This document shows positions 22,001 through 34,000 of a DNA stretch of 64,000 bases, piece by piece. The notes beneath the pieces were generated by a model that saw nothing but the letters and a program-made list of their open reading frames with translations, had not been told where the DNA came from and did not search any database. The DNA lies in contig JAEHOE010000020.1 in NCBI GenBank assembly GCA_016858145.1, positions 682,001 through 746,000 on the forward strand, written 5' to 3'. A program made the position numbers and the translations under genes. The DNA is from Edaphochlamys debaryana. Lineage: Eukaryota; Chlorophyta; Chlorophyceae; Chlamydomonadales. Every line of letters starts with the position of its first letter. Position 1 is the first letter of the stretch.

Positions 22001-25000
22001 AGCGCGTGGAGCGCGAGCTGGGCTGCATTGGCCGCTGCTTGGCCTCAGTGTTGCAGTCCGCCATCGACGCCGGCGCAGCCGCGGGCTGCGCAGCGGCGGC
22101 CGGGTCTCTGCAAGCGGCCGCGGACCTCTCCAACCGCGCAGATGGGCTGCGGGCTGCCAGCGGGCTGGCCGAGCGCGCTCTGGCGCTGCCGCGGGTCCTG
22201 GCCCGGCTCTCGAGCTCGCTCCAGGCGGCTGTGGCGAGGGCGGAGAGGGGGTATAACGAGCTGCTGGAGCTGGTGCGGGAGATGGAGCACGACAGCTTGG
22301 CCTTTGCGGTGGCCAAGCTGCGAGCGCTGCCCATCCACCGCTGCCCGGCGGTGCTGCCCAAGCTCCTGACGCAGCTGCTCCGCTTCACGCCCGAGGAGCC
22401 GCGCGCTCGGCTGCAGCGCCTGGCTCTGGGCATCCAGCAGCTGGCGGTGCGGTGGAGCTGCGAGCTGCTCGTGCCGCCCTGCCTGGCGCCCCACAGCACG
22501 GACACGGGGGCCGGGTCCGCCGTGGCCCCATCGGAGCTGTTTGCACTGCAGGCGCTGCAGAGCGCCGCACACATGCTCGGTGCCGAGGGCGCAGACGACA
22601 GTGATCGCGACTTGCTGCACAGCTACCTGCTTGAGGGCGCCGTCCGCACGCAGGCGGATGTGGTGGACGCCCTGGACGCGCTCCGCCGCGACCAGCCCGA
22701 CGCAAGCCTGCAGGCGCTCCTGCCGGATGCCCGCGCACTGCTCGAGTCGCCCGCCGGCCGCCTCCTGTGCGCCGCCGGCCCTACGGGCCTCACGCAGCAC
22801 CGCAGCCTGGGCCTGGCCTGGTTGGCTCTGCTGTGCGCACCAGACCTGCGCCTGTCCCGCAGTGCCCACGTGGCGCTGTGCTCGGCCCACTCCAAGCCAC
22901 TACCAGTGGCGCTGACTGATCTCGCTGCCGGGCTGGCGTCAAGGACCATTCTCCGTGAGTTCCGCATCCTGTACAACCGGCCCTCGGAGTACAATGGCTT
23001 TGAGGGCGGCGTCGTCAGCGTGTTGGTGACTGAGGCACGGCCTGCCGGCGTGAGCTGCCAGCTCTTCACAGCCGGGCCTGTGTCTGGGGCAGCCAGCAGG
23101 TATGCGGAAGGGTTCAAGGCCGCCCTGCTGCAGACAGCCAAGCTGACGGCGGTGGAGCTCGCAGATCCCGTCGAGCTCAACACACTCATGACCTGGCACC
23201 ACCGCGTGCCGGAGGGCGAGCAAGCCCTTGCGACGGCCTGCGCTCTCGTCTCTGCCGCCGCGAGTGGCCTAACCGAGGCCTCTGGCCTGACGGCAGTGGC
23301 GCAGCAGGTGTACGGGGACTCGATTCGCCTTCTCGACGATCTCGTTAGCTCCCTCTCCGCGGGCACACACGGCTCGCGCCTGCGGCTCCTGAGCGCGGCG
23401 CACGAGCAGTTGAGCCCTGGTGTGCGGCCCATGACCGCTGCTGCCAAAGCCCAGCTGCGCAGCGCTGTGACGGCCCAGCTGCACGCTGCGTTCGAGTCGC
23501 TGGTGGGGTGCGGTCCTGCGGCGCGCTTCGGCCGCCAGGCATGCATCCAGCAGCTCTGTCAGCGCTCAGGTCGCCTGGGCGCTCTGGAGGCGGTGGCAGC
23601 TCTGCTGCAGCGGCTAGAGGAGCTGCGGCCAGGCGATGCCGCCTTCGTGGCGGTGCTCGGCCTCGCCGCCAAGCTGCACCGCTCGCTGTTGGGCCTGGCC
23701 AGCGCCGTCACGCAGTGGGCCCAGCAGGGCCCGGCTGCCCGTGGCCCGGCTGGGCCCGATATGTACGGCACCGGCTGCACCGTGATGCAGAGCGTGGCTG
23801 ACGTGTACTCGGCCCTCTTCCAGCGCTGCCTGGACCTGGAACCGGTGACGGGCGAGGTGCTGGCAGTGCGGGTTTTCACGACTCAGCTGGCTGTGCGGCA
23901 GTGCGAGGAGCGGCTGCGTGCCGCCGCCTGCAGCATTGGGCTCTCCCAGTCCACTCAAGACCAAGCGCTGGGCTTTGCAGCCCTCTTCGACCTCGCCGCC
24001 CTGCAGCCTCTGCTCGACGCATCGCCCGAGCCGCCTGCCCCCGCCCCTGCGGATGCCAGCGCTGGCCCAGACCTGCCCGGCCTGCGGCAGCAGCATTTCG
24101 CCGGCCGGCTGCAGGCAGCTCAGGCCGAGCTGCGGGCGCAGCTGGCACGTGCGCGGCGCATGCAGCCCTGCCCCAACAACCTGGTCGCGGAGGCGGTGCG
24201 GCTGCTGGGCCGCCTGCGCACGGCCGAGCCCAGCCGCTGTGACGCGCTGCAGCTGGAGGATCTGCTGTACCGCGTGGAGTGCGTGCGGGGCGCCCTGGAC
24301 GCACACGAGTCCAAGCTGCAGGTCTCCGACCCGTTGCTCAGCAAGGTGGGTTCAGGGCTATGGGGCCTCTGGACTGCATACCCGTTAAGCGCTCGTCTTC
24401 AAAGGACGAGGACTTGAACGGCTTGAGGCTGGGATCGTGGGCTGACGCATCGCATCCTTGGTGTGCTAACTTCGAGGTCTTGCCTTGCTGTCTGCCCTGC
24501 TCCTGCCTCGCAGCTGCACCCCGACACGCGGCGCCTAGCCCTGGCGGACGGCCAGCTGGACGCCTCGGCGTGGGACCCCTCGGCCGGGGGCAGCGCTGCG
24601 GCTGCCAGCACCGCTGCGCGTGCTGAGCTCGAGGCCGCTTGGGAGTCCGTGCAGCGCCTGCTGCCGGGCCCCGAGTCCGCGGCGCACATGACATCCAGCC
24701 TGGAGGGCCTGCAGCGCCTGCTCTCGGACAACCTCAGGAGCGCCTGCTGGGAGCAGCTGCTGGCGCTCCTGCTTGCAGGGCAGCCGCCGCCCTCGGAGGC
24801 AGCAGCCGCGCAGCAGCAGGCCCGCCTCTCCGCCCTGGCCGTCGTCCTCAGCGACGAGCTGGGGCTGGAGCTGCAGCTGCACGCGGCAGCGGCTGACGGC
24901 AGCGGTCAGGCCACCTTTGCGCCAGCTGTGATCTGCAAGGCGCTCAACGAGTATGCGGCCGCTCGGTCCACCCTGTTGCTGGCGCCCGCTGACAGCGCTG

Positions 25001-28000
25001 CAGTCCCGGCCGCAAATGAATTCAGGGCCGCGGCAGAGCTCACGCAGGCGGTCCGCAGTGGAACCCAGCTCGATGACGCCCAGCTGAGCCTGCTGGGGCT
25101 GTGGGAGCGCCTGCAGCGCCTGCACGCCTGCGGCACGGCCCTGCGCGGCCTGCAGGGCAGCTTCATCGAGGGCCTGTCGGTGCACCTGCTGCCGCCCGCC
25201 CTGCAGCCCGCGGACTTGGCCTGCATCTTCGCTCCGGCCCTCGTAGGCAGCCTCGTGCCAGCTCACCCCGCCAGCATTGCCCAGCCGCAGCCCAGCGCCC
25301 AGTCGCTGCCCCTCACCGCAACCTCAACCGCCGCCTCGGCGACTCTGCAGGAGCTGCTGGCGGCACTGCCGGCCCTGGCTCAGGGCGCGGCACTGCCGTT
25401 TGCCGGCGGGGCGCGGCAAGAGCCGCTTGCTGGGCAGGCCCGCCTTGCGGCGTTGTGGCTGGAGCTCGCGCTGGCCTGGGCAGACGCTCTGGACTGGGAC
25501 GCACTCCGCGCCGCAGCGGATCAGCACGCGGAGCCTGCCGGTGCGGCTGGCGGCGAAGTGTCAAGGCTGCTTCAGCAGGCCGAGGAGCAGGAGCGGGTCA
25601 GGATGGAGGCGCAGCGGCAGAGCGAGGAGCTGTCAAAGACGCTCGATACTATGGAGGTTATCCACCGCGTGCCTCCAGCTTTCATGGCCAACGCCAGCTA
25701 CATCTCTGCAGGAGTTGACCGCTGGAAGCGTCAGCAGGATAGGGCTGACAAGGAGCGGGGTGAGCTGCTGGCCAAGCGGAGCGCCGCAGTGGAGCGGGCT
25801 GAAGCCGCTCGCCGGGCTGCCGCGTCCCTGCGCTCCCAGCTGGACGGCCTGCTCCGACAGCAGCAGGAGGCTCGCTCGCAGGAGCTGCAGCTGGCCGTGT
25901 CCGGCCTGGTGGCCACCGCAAGGGCCGTACGTGACAGCCTTGGCCCCGCGGAGCCGCTGCCCATGGGCGCTGAGCCAGGGGCGGCCACGGCCCGGGCCGA
26001 GGCGGTGCTGGAGGCGCTGGGGAAGCGCCTGTCATCACCTGACGTGTCCGCCGAGGCACGCACCGCCCTGGCCGCTGAGGTCGAGCGCCAGCGCGCGGCA
26101 GCCTGCGAGCATGTCAAGCAACTCTTAGCCACCGTTCCGGCGGCCCTTGGCGGCCCTGACCGGCCCGAGGCCAGGGCCTTGCTCGGCCTTTGCCGGGTCC
26201 TCGCGGCCGGCATGTCACACCTGGCCTGCAGTGTCGCCGCCTGCAGTGCGCGCCTGGAGCTTGCGGCGAGCAGCAGCGTGCAGGCGGGCGCCAGCCAACT
26301 TCACACTCAGCTGGCGCAGCTTTCGGGGCAGGTGCTGTCGCCGCCGCCCTCCTCCAACGACTTCGTCACCACTGCCAGCCAGCTCTTTGTCCTGCTGGGC
26401 AGCGCAGAGGCCAGCCCTGCAGATGACGACAACAAGGCTCACCCGGGTGCAGGCCAGCCCGTGGCCACGCTCTCGGGCCTGATCGCCGCTGCTGACCGCG
26501 AGCTAGGCGACAGCTCCGCGCTGGCGACCTCGCTGCAAACCCTGCGCGCCTTCCTGGAGCGCCTGGTCCTCGCAGCAGTCCGGTGCGCCTCACTGGCCAG
26601 CCCCAACGTCCGAGCGCTCGCAGACCTGTGCAACGCTATCCAGCGCGAGCTCTGCAGCCGCAGCTCCGCCCAGGACCCCGCCCTCGCGGCTCTGCTGGTG
26701 GCCGACAAGCCCGCGCTGGCGGCGCACCTGGAGCGCTGCGCTGCGGAGCTGCCCAGCATGCTGGGCGTGCTGCGCATGGCGGGCGTGGTGGCGGCGCACG
26801 GCTACGACGCCAACGCCCTGGCGCTCGTGCACGACGCCGAGGCGCGGGCGGCGCAGCTGGGCGACGCTTTCCTGGAGCCCTCGTTCGTGACGGGCCGGCT
26901 GCACCAGCTGCTTGAGGCTCTGGTGGCCAGGGCCCTGGCAAGCGCAACGCCCGGCGCCGCGGCGGTGGCGCAGCTCACTGCTGCGGTGAGGGCCTTTGCG
27001 GCGGTGGCGGCTGTGGACGTGGCTGACGGCGGCGGCCCCCTCGTGGGTCTGCTGACGCACGGTGCAGCTGACGGCGCTGCCGCTGGCCAGCTGGGACCGC
27101 TCAACGCCAGCCTGCAGAGCCTGGCCGCTATCCTGCAGTCCGGCAGCCCCGCCAACGCCAACAGCCCTAGCACCGCAGCGCCGTCGAGTGCAGCCCCCAG
27201 GGCCTCCCTGCCGCTTGCGGTTGAGCGGCTGCGTTTGGCCCTGATGCAAGCCATGCTGGCAACCGGCCTGGACCTGGTCTCGAGCCGCTTCACGCGCGAG
27301 GCTGGCAGCTGCGTCGAAGGTGAGACGGTTGAGAGTCATGGCTTGGGCCATGCCGCTTAGCCCGCCTTCTTGCATTCGCCTCATGCCCGCAGCATGCTCT
27401 CACCGAGCCTTCGTACCCCCTCACCCGCACACCCGCAGGCCACCTGGAGGCGCTGGAGCGCTCCCAGCTGTGGGACGCGCAGTACCTGCAGCTGGACTGG
27501 GGCTCCATCTGCCTGGGCGCCACCCGCCACCTGCCCGCGCTGCGCCGGGTCCTGCAGCAGCAGCTCTACGCAGTGCTGCACTGGGGCGGCGAGGCGGCAG
27601 CAGCCGACGGCTCTGGCCCTATGCCCGAGGAGCCGCTGCCTCCGGACGTGGCGTCCGCGCTGGAGCGAGCTGAGGTGCTGCAGGCGCTTCTCTCGCGGGG
27701 CCTCAGCGGTGCTGGGGAGCTGCTGCGCTCCTTCGCTCGGTACTGCCCAGAGCTGGTGGACGTGTCGTCCCTGGTTGCCGAGTTCGCGGCCCTGTGCGCG
27801 GAGGGCCTGCGGCTGCTGCTCACGCCCATGGACGAGTGGGCCGCGGGCGACGGCACGGCCTACCTCACGAGGCTGGCAGAGCTGGAGGAGTGGGCCTTCC
27901 GGCGCATTGATGCGGCGCTGAGGGACCGGATGCGCACAGCCAACATCGGCGAAGGAGCGCGGCTGGTGGACCAGTTGCAAGAGCTAGAGGAGCGGCAAGC

Positions 28001-31000
28001 ACAGCTGTGCCAGGTGAGCTGCTCCTGGTGCCGTTAAATCTGTCTTCCGCGTGCCTTGTCACCCCTGCTTAGTCACGCGTCTACTGTACCCGCGGCTTGC
28101 CGTGACATGGCTTTGACATGGCTGTTACATGACGCTCCTGCGCCCTGGCCTGGACGCGCCTGGCCCTGCGCAGGCCTGGGAGACTGCAGTCGATGCGCTG
28201 ATTGGGCAGCGGCACGAGCAGCGGCTGCGGCTGCGCTCGGACGAGGAGCATGAGGCGCAGCGGCGGCTGCAATCATACCAGCAGCGGCAGAGGGACGCCA
28301 CGGCCAGCTTGGCGAGCGTGCTGGACGAGGCAGCGGCTGCAGACACGGCCGCCGTGTCCCTGGTGCGGCACCTGCACCGCTGCTGCATGGAGGACCTGGA
28401 CCTGGGCACGCTCTCCGGCCTGAACCCGGGCGAGCGCATGGCGCGCGTGCAGGGCATCAGTGCCCGCATAGCCAAGGTGGCTGGCCTCGTGGACCGGCTT
28501 GTGGCGATGCAGGAGGCCGCGGTGGTCCTCTGGCGCAGCAAGGCGGCTGTGGCTGTCGTCCTGCAGTCGCTGCCAGCGCCTGGCGCAGCGCGTGAGGGCT
28601 CTGACGCCTCCGCGCCCCCGCAGCAGCGAGGGCCGCAGCTGGGCCCTCTAAGCACTGGAGTCACCTTCAGGCAGCTGTTCGCCAAGCACCCATGTATCGT
28701 GGGCTTCGGCGCCACGGGTCGGCTCACGGCCCCCACAGGTTTCACCCACCCGGTTATCGCCGTGCAAGTCGAGGGCGGCCGCCTCGTCGGCAGCTCCTGG
28801 GGCTGTACGGTCAAGGACGACGGCAGATCAGCGCTCATCCCGCATGGCACGTTCTGGACCAACCCCTGGCTCACCGCTGGGATCCACGTCACCGACTGGT
28901 CCGCCTTCTGCATCACGTTAGCGCTCCTGGGCAAGCCGCGCGAGCCCCAGCCCTCAGCACTGGTCAGGTTCCTCAAGTGGGCAAAGGAGCTGGCCGTGGG
29001 CGCCGACACCAACCAGCACGTCGTCATCGACGACGTCTCCCTGTCGTACCGGGAGCTGTGCAGGGTCGTGGACGGCTCGCCGCTGGAGGCGCCTTTTGAG
29101 CTGCCCCTGCGCTTCACGGCAACCGAGCACGCCTGGATCCCCTCTGCCTCTCCAGAAGCCGGGCCCGGCCCTGCCCAGCCCACCACCACCTCCGAGCTCT
29201 CACTTGAACTGGCCGCTCCTGCACCTGCCGCCAGCGGCCCAGCCGAGGCTGCACCCACTGCCGGGCTGGGTCGGCTCGAGGAACTGGTGTCCTCCCTGGA
29301 GGCCAAGCAGCGCTCGTGCCAGGCGCCGCTGCGGGAGGAGGCGCCGCGGGTGGGCCGCAGCGCTGCCGATGTGGACCTGCTGCGGCGTCAGGACAGGGAG
29401 GCGTGGCCGCGCAGCCGCCCCGCGGCCCTGCTGCAAGAGCTGCGTGCTGCACTGCGGAGCTCCACCGAGACGGCGCAGGCGCTGGTCTCCGACTGCGCTG
29501 CGCAGCTGGCGGAAGCTGCCGCGCCGGATGAAGCGGAGGCGGAGGGAGCGGACGGCGGCTTTGCCCGCCAGAAGCGGCTGTGGCAGGCGTCGGAGAGGCT
29601 CGTGTCGCTCCTGCGCGACCCGGCCCTGGCGGAGGCCTGCGGCCGGCTGCAGCGCCTGGCGCGCACGGCCCAGAACGTGGCGGAGCTCGAGTTGAACACC
29701 GGTTACGGCGCGGCCCTCATGCCTTCCCTCGACCGGTGTTGGTCGGGCGGCATGGCCGCGCACTTCCGTGAGGCAGTGCGGCAGCTCCTGCCCCAGGCGG
29801 TCGCCGTCAGCGGCCAGCTGCTGCCCCTGGCGCACCGCATGCTGGGGCTGGCGCTGTGCAGCCTCGCCGCCAGCGCAGCTGCGGGCGGGGGTAGGGTGGG
29901 CGGGGGCGGGGCCACGCTCCGGCGGCTGGAGCGGACCAAGGCGCTGCTGCTGGAGGGGGAGCGGGCGCTGGAGGGCATGGCGGCGGGCTTCCCAGGAGCC
30001 CACACGCACGCAGGGCTCGTCAAGGAGGTGCGTGGCGTGGGGAGGGAGTCAGAGAGGTTTGTACTGGACTGGCAGCTCCTGCGCTTGGGCTCAGTGCTAT
30101 CTACCGTACACCTTTCTGATGTTCTCGACTCCTCATTGTGGGCTGGTTGCTGTGCTGAGGATACTCGCTTCCCCCTTGTGCCCCGCAGGCCCGCTACGCC
30201 CTGTCTGTGGCCAAGGTTCTGCTTGTGCGCAGGACGGAGATGGCGGAGAGCCGCCGCCGCGCCTGCGGCCCGCTCCTGTGTCCGCCCCCGTGCGACGCAG
30301 AGGAGGCGCTGGCCGCCCTTCGCGCCGCCAAGCGCGGCTCCGAGGCCTGGGCCACAGCGGTGCTGCTCGAGGCCCCGGGCGGCGGCGCGCTCTTCTTCAC
30401 GGGCACCTGCGCCGCCTCGCTGGCGTTCGGCGATGTGCTGCTGGGCTCCAAGCCCCGAGCGTGCGCGCTGGTGGTTGTGAACGAGGCCAGCCGGGCCGTC
30501 AAGGTGAGCGGCAGCAGGGGGGGTCTGGGCTTTGATGCTTGATGACTCGGTTGAAACCACCTGCTGACCTCCTGCTCGCCCCTGATGCCCACAGCTGGAG
30601 GTGATCCGCAGCCCAGACGCTGGCTCCGCCCCTGACGGCGAGGCAGCCCAGGGCGTCTTCCGCGCCGAGCCCCAGGCCATCTACCTCCCCGCCAAGCAGC
30701 AGCGCACCATCCAAGTCGTCCTCGACAGCTCGGCCCCCGGGGCTGCGGCTGGGCCCCAAGCCGCGGCGTTCCAGCTCGTCAGCCCGCTCGTGTCCCGGCC
30801 GCTCGCGCTCAGCTGCTCCGCCCGTCTGCAGGAACTTGCGGTGCAGCTGCAGCCCTCGGACATCCTGGACTTCGGTGCCGTCTGCACGCGCTCCACCCTA
30901 ACGCGGACCGTCAGGGTCTCCAACAACACGGGCGTGCCGCTGCGGCTCAAGGCCGCCCTGGAGGCGCCAGCAGTCGCTGGCCCTGGGCGCACCGAGGCGG

Positions 31001-34000
31001 CTGCAGCGCAGGGCCCCAAGCTGCGCGTGGCCCCCGAGGCCCTCACGCTGCAGCCCCATAGCAGCGAGGCGCTCGAGCTGCAGCTGGACGCCGGCAGTCT
31101 AGACGGGCAGTCGCTGGGACAGCACTTCATGCGCGTGTTCGCCAACTCGTGCGACAACGCCTTCACCCTCCCGCTCGCCGGCACCGTGCACGAGCCGCGC
31201 TTCAAGCTCGAGCGGGTCTGTGAGGATGGCGCGGCCGTGGCGGCTTCGTTGGGCGCCGGCGCCATCATCCAGCCCGACCGTGTGCTCCAGCCCGGCGAGC
31301 AGTGGCCCGTCCGCCTGGCGCTGTCCAACACGGGCGCCATCTCCTTCACCTTTGAGCTGAGCCCGGGCGACCCCCGAGTGGTCCTGGCGGATGGGCCAAC
31401 TGGAGCCGCCGAGCTCAAGCCTGGAGGTTCAGCAGAGGTCGAGCTGCGGTGCTGCTCTCCCGCAGAGCTGCGCCCGCTCACCACCTCGCAGAACGTGCGC
31501 GTGCCGTGCGAGCTGCGCGTGACCGGGCTGCCAGCCGTGCCCTTCAGCCTGCAGTGGCGGGTGGCACCCGCAACCCTGGCCCTGCGCCTGCCGCAGCGAC
31601 TTCTCGCCTTCCGCCTCGATACGGCTGACGCAGCACAGCTGGCCGCGTGCTACCGGGAGGGCCGCTTCGTGGGCCTCACGGCGGTTGTGGACGTGGCCAA
31701 CACGGGCCTGGTCCCACTCCAGGTCCTGGGGCTGGACGCAGATTCCAGCGACGTCGCATGCGTGGAGCCCGCCCTGCCGCTGCGGCTGGGCCCGGGCGAC
31801 ATAAAGGGGCTGAGGCTAGAGCTGCAAGAGCCCTTGCTCGCACGGCACCAAGCCGATTCGCAGGCGCTGTTTGAAGTGCGCGTTCCCACCTCGAGCGTCA
31901 AGCAGCCGCTCCTGACCGTCCCCTGCTGCCTGGAGGTGCTGGGGCCGAGGGTCGTCGTGGCGGAGGCAGGCTCCTCGGAGCTTGGCCCTGTCGAGCCCGG
32001 CAAGGGCAAGGGCACCCGCTTTATCCTCACCAACGTCGGCACGTCAGAGGCCAAGCTGGCTATTTGGGCCGAGCACGTGGCAAGCGAGGCGGCAAGCGGC
32101 CCATCGGACGCGCTCAGGCTGATGCTCTTCAGCTCCAGCGGCGAGGCCCTCGGCTGGGATGCCGCCTCGGCGATGCAGGCGCCGCTGGTCCTGGGCGCGG
32201 GCCGAAGCGCGGCCTTCCAGCTCCAGGTGGACGTGGCCCCGGCGGCAGCTCACGGCCGCTACGGCGCCGCTGTGCAGGTGCGCGGGTCAGCGGCGGAAGG
32301 CACCAGCTAGGCCCTTTGCAGGACTGCTTCGCAAGAACGTCTGCGCCATGATGCTTCGGTTCGCACTGCCAGCAGTCTTGTTTCTACCAGCGCTGGCTAG
32401 GCTTTCGCAGGCCAGGGCTTGGGCACTTGGGGCTTTAATTGCTGTGCCCTGATGCATTGGTGGGTGCTGCAGGTCCGAAGCATTGACGAGGTGGACCTCA
32501 GCACAGGAGCCCGTGGCAGGTGAGGGCATGGTATGATTGCGGCTGCAAGAAGTCACGGAGATGCGCCTTCGGTTGCATGCATCGATATGCCCAGCAAGGG
32601 CGTGCCGAGCGCTGGCGTCACACATGACCCTTTGCCTTGCCATGCAGGTCCCTGACCCTACCGCTCAACATCGCCGTGGGGACTTCAGCACCGTGTGCCC
32701 CCTCCGCAGCGGGCGACGCAGCCTCAGCAGCGGCCGCGCAGCCAGCGGAGGCCCCAGCAGCTGCCGCCGGTGCGGATGCGGACATCAACACGGCGGAGGA
32801 CGCTGCCGCCGGCCCACCAGCGGAAACCGAGCCTGCCAGTCTGGACGCAGGGCAGGGCCCAGCAGCCGAAGCGGCCGATGCGTCTGCAGCCGCCGCTGTG
32901 GCGTCTGGCGGCGCCGCTGACGCCGACGTTGAGCCGGAGGCCCCAAGCCTGAGCCCCGAGAGCACGGAGAGCAGCAGTGCCTCGGAGACCGGCCCCGGCC
33001 CAGACGCAGGCCCCGGCCTCTGCAGCTCCCCGCACAGCCCCGAGCCCGCCTCCAGCGACGATGACCCCGAGGAGGGCAGCCGCCGGGCTGGCAGCGGCAG
33101 CGACAGCGAGGGCCCCGAGGGCGAGGCCAGCGACGGGGCCTCGGCGGGCGCCGCTGCTGGCGCTGACGCCAGCGCTGGGGGCGGCGTCACCGCCGACGAC
33201 TGGGCCCTGAGCGACCGACTGGAGGAGGCGCAGGCCGAGGTGGAGCAGGCCCTGCCCGCCCTGGTCTCGGCGCTGTCCCGGCTGGGGCTCAACGCAGGCC
33301 TCACGCTGGCAGCCCCGCCAGAGTCGCAGCAGCCCGAGGACGCACCCGACCCCTCAGCAGGCGCCGCCCAATCGCACCTGGACCTGGCTGAATGCGCCTC
33401 CGCGCTGCTGGGCGCCTGCGACCACCTCCTGTGCGCCTTCCACGCCGCCACGCAGCTGGCGCAGGGCGGCCGGGCGCGCAGCGCCCTGGTCCGGGGCCAC
33501 GCGGGCTGGCTGGTGGACGGCATGGCCCGGGCCGCGGCCCTGGCCCAGGCCCTGCGCGCTGTGTCCGGCCGTGCGCTGGAGCCCGCAGTCGCGGCCGTGC
33601 TGGAGCAGCGCGACCGAGACCTGCGCCGCTGCCTGGGCCTGCTGCTGCCGCGCCTGCCCGCCGGCCTGGCCGCCTGGTGCACCGGCAGCCTGGGCGTTGC
33701 GCCAGCGGATGCGGCCGAGGGCCCCGCGGACTTTGACGTGGGCCTGGGCGGGGAGGCCAGCGAGGCCGGGGGCCGGGGCATCGGTGCCCACGTGTCGGAC
33801 TACTTTGCGGACCGGGGCGACCTGCAGCTGCTGGCGGGGCTGAGGGAGGCGGCGGAGAGCGAGGGCCCTCGCGCCGGGGCGGCTGGGGCCGCTGCCGACC
33901 TGATGAGCCAGGTGCTGGAGCGGGAGGAGGGACCGCACGGCCGCTCGGCGTCGGCACGTGTGGCACAAGCGGAGGCACAGGTGCTTGGGTGGAATGGGTA

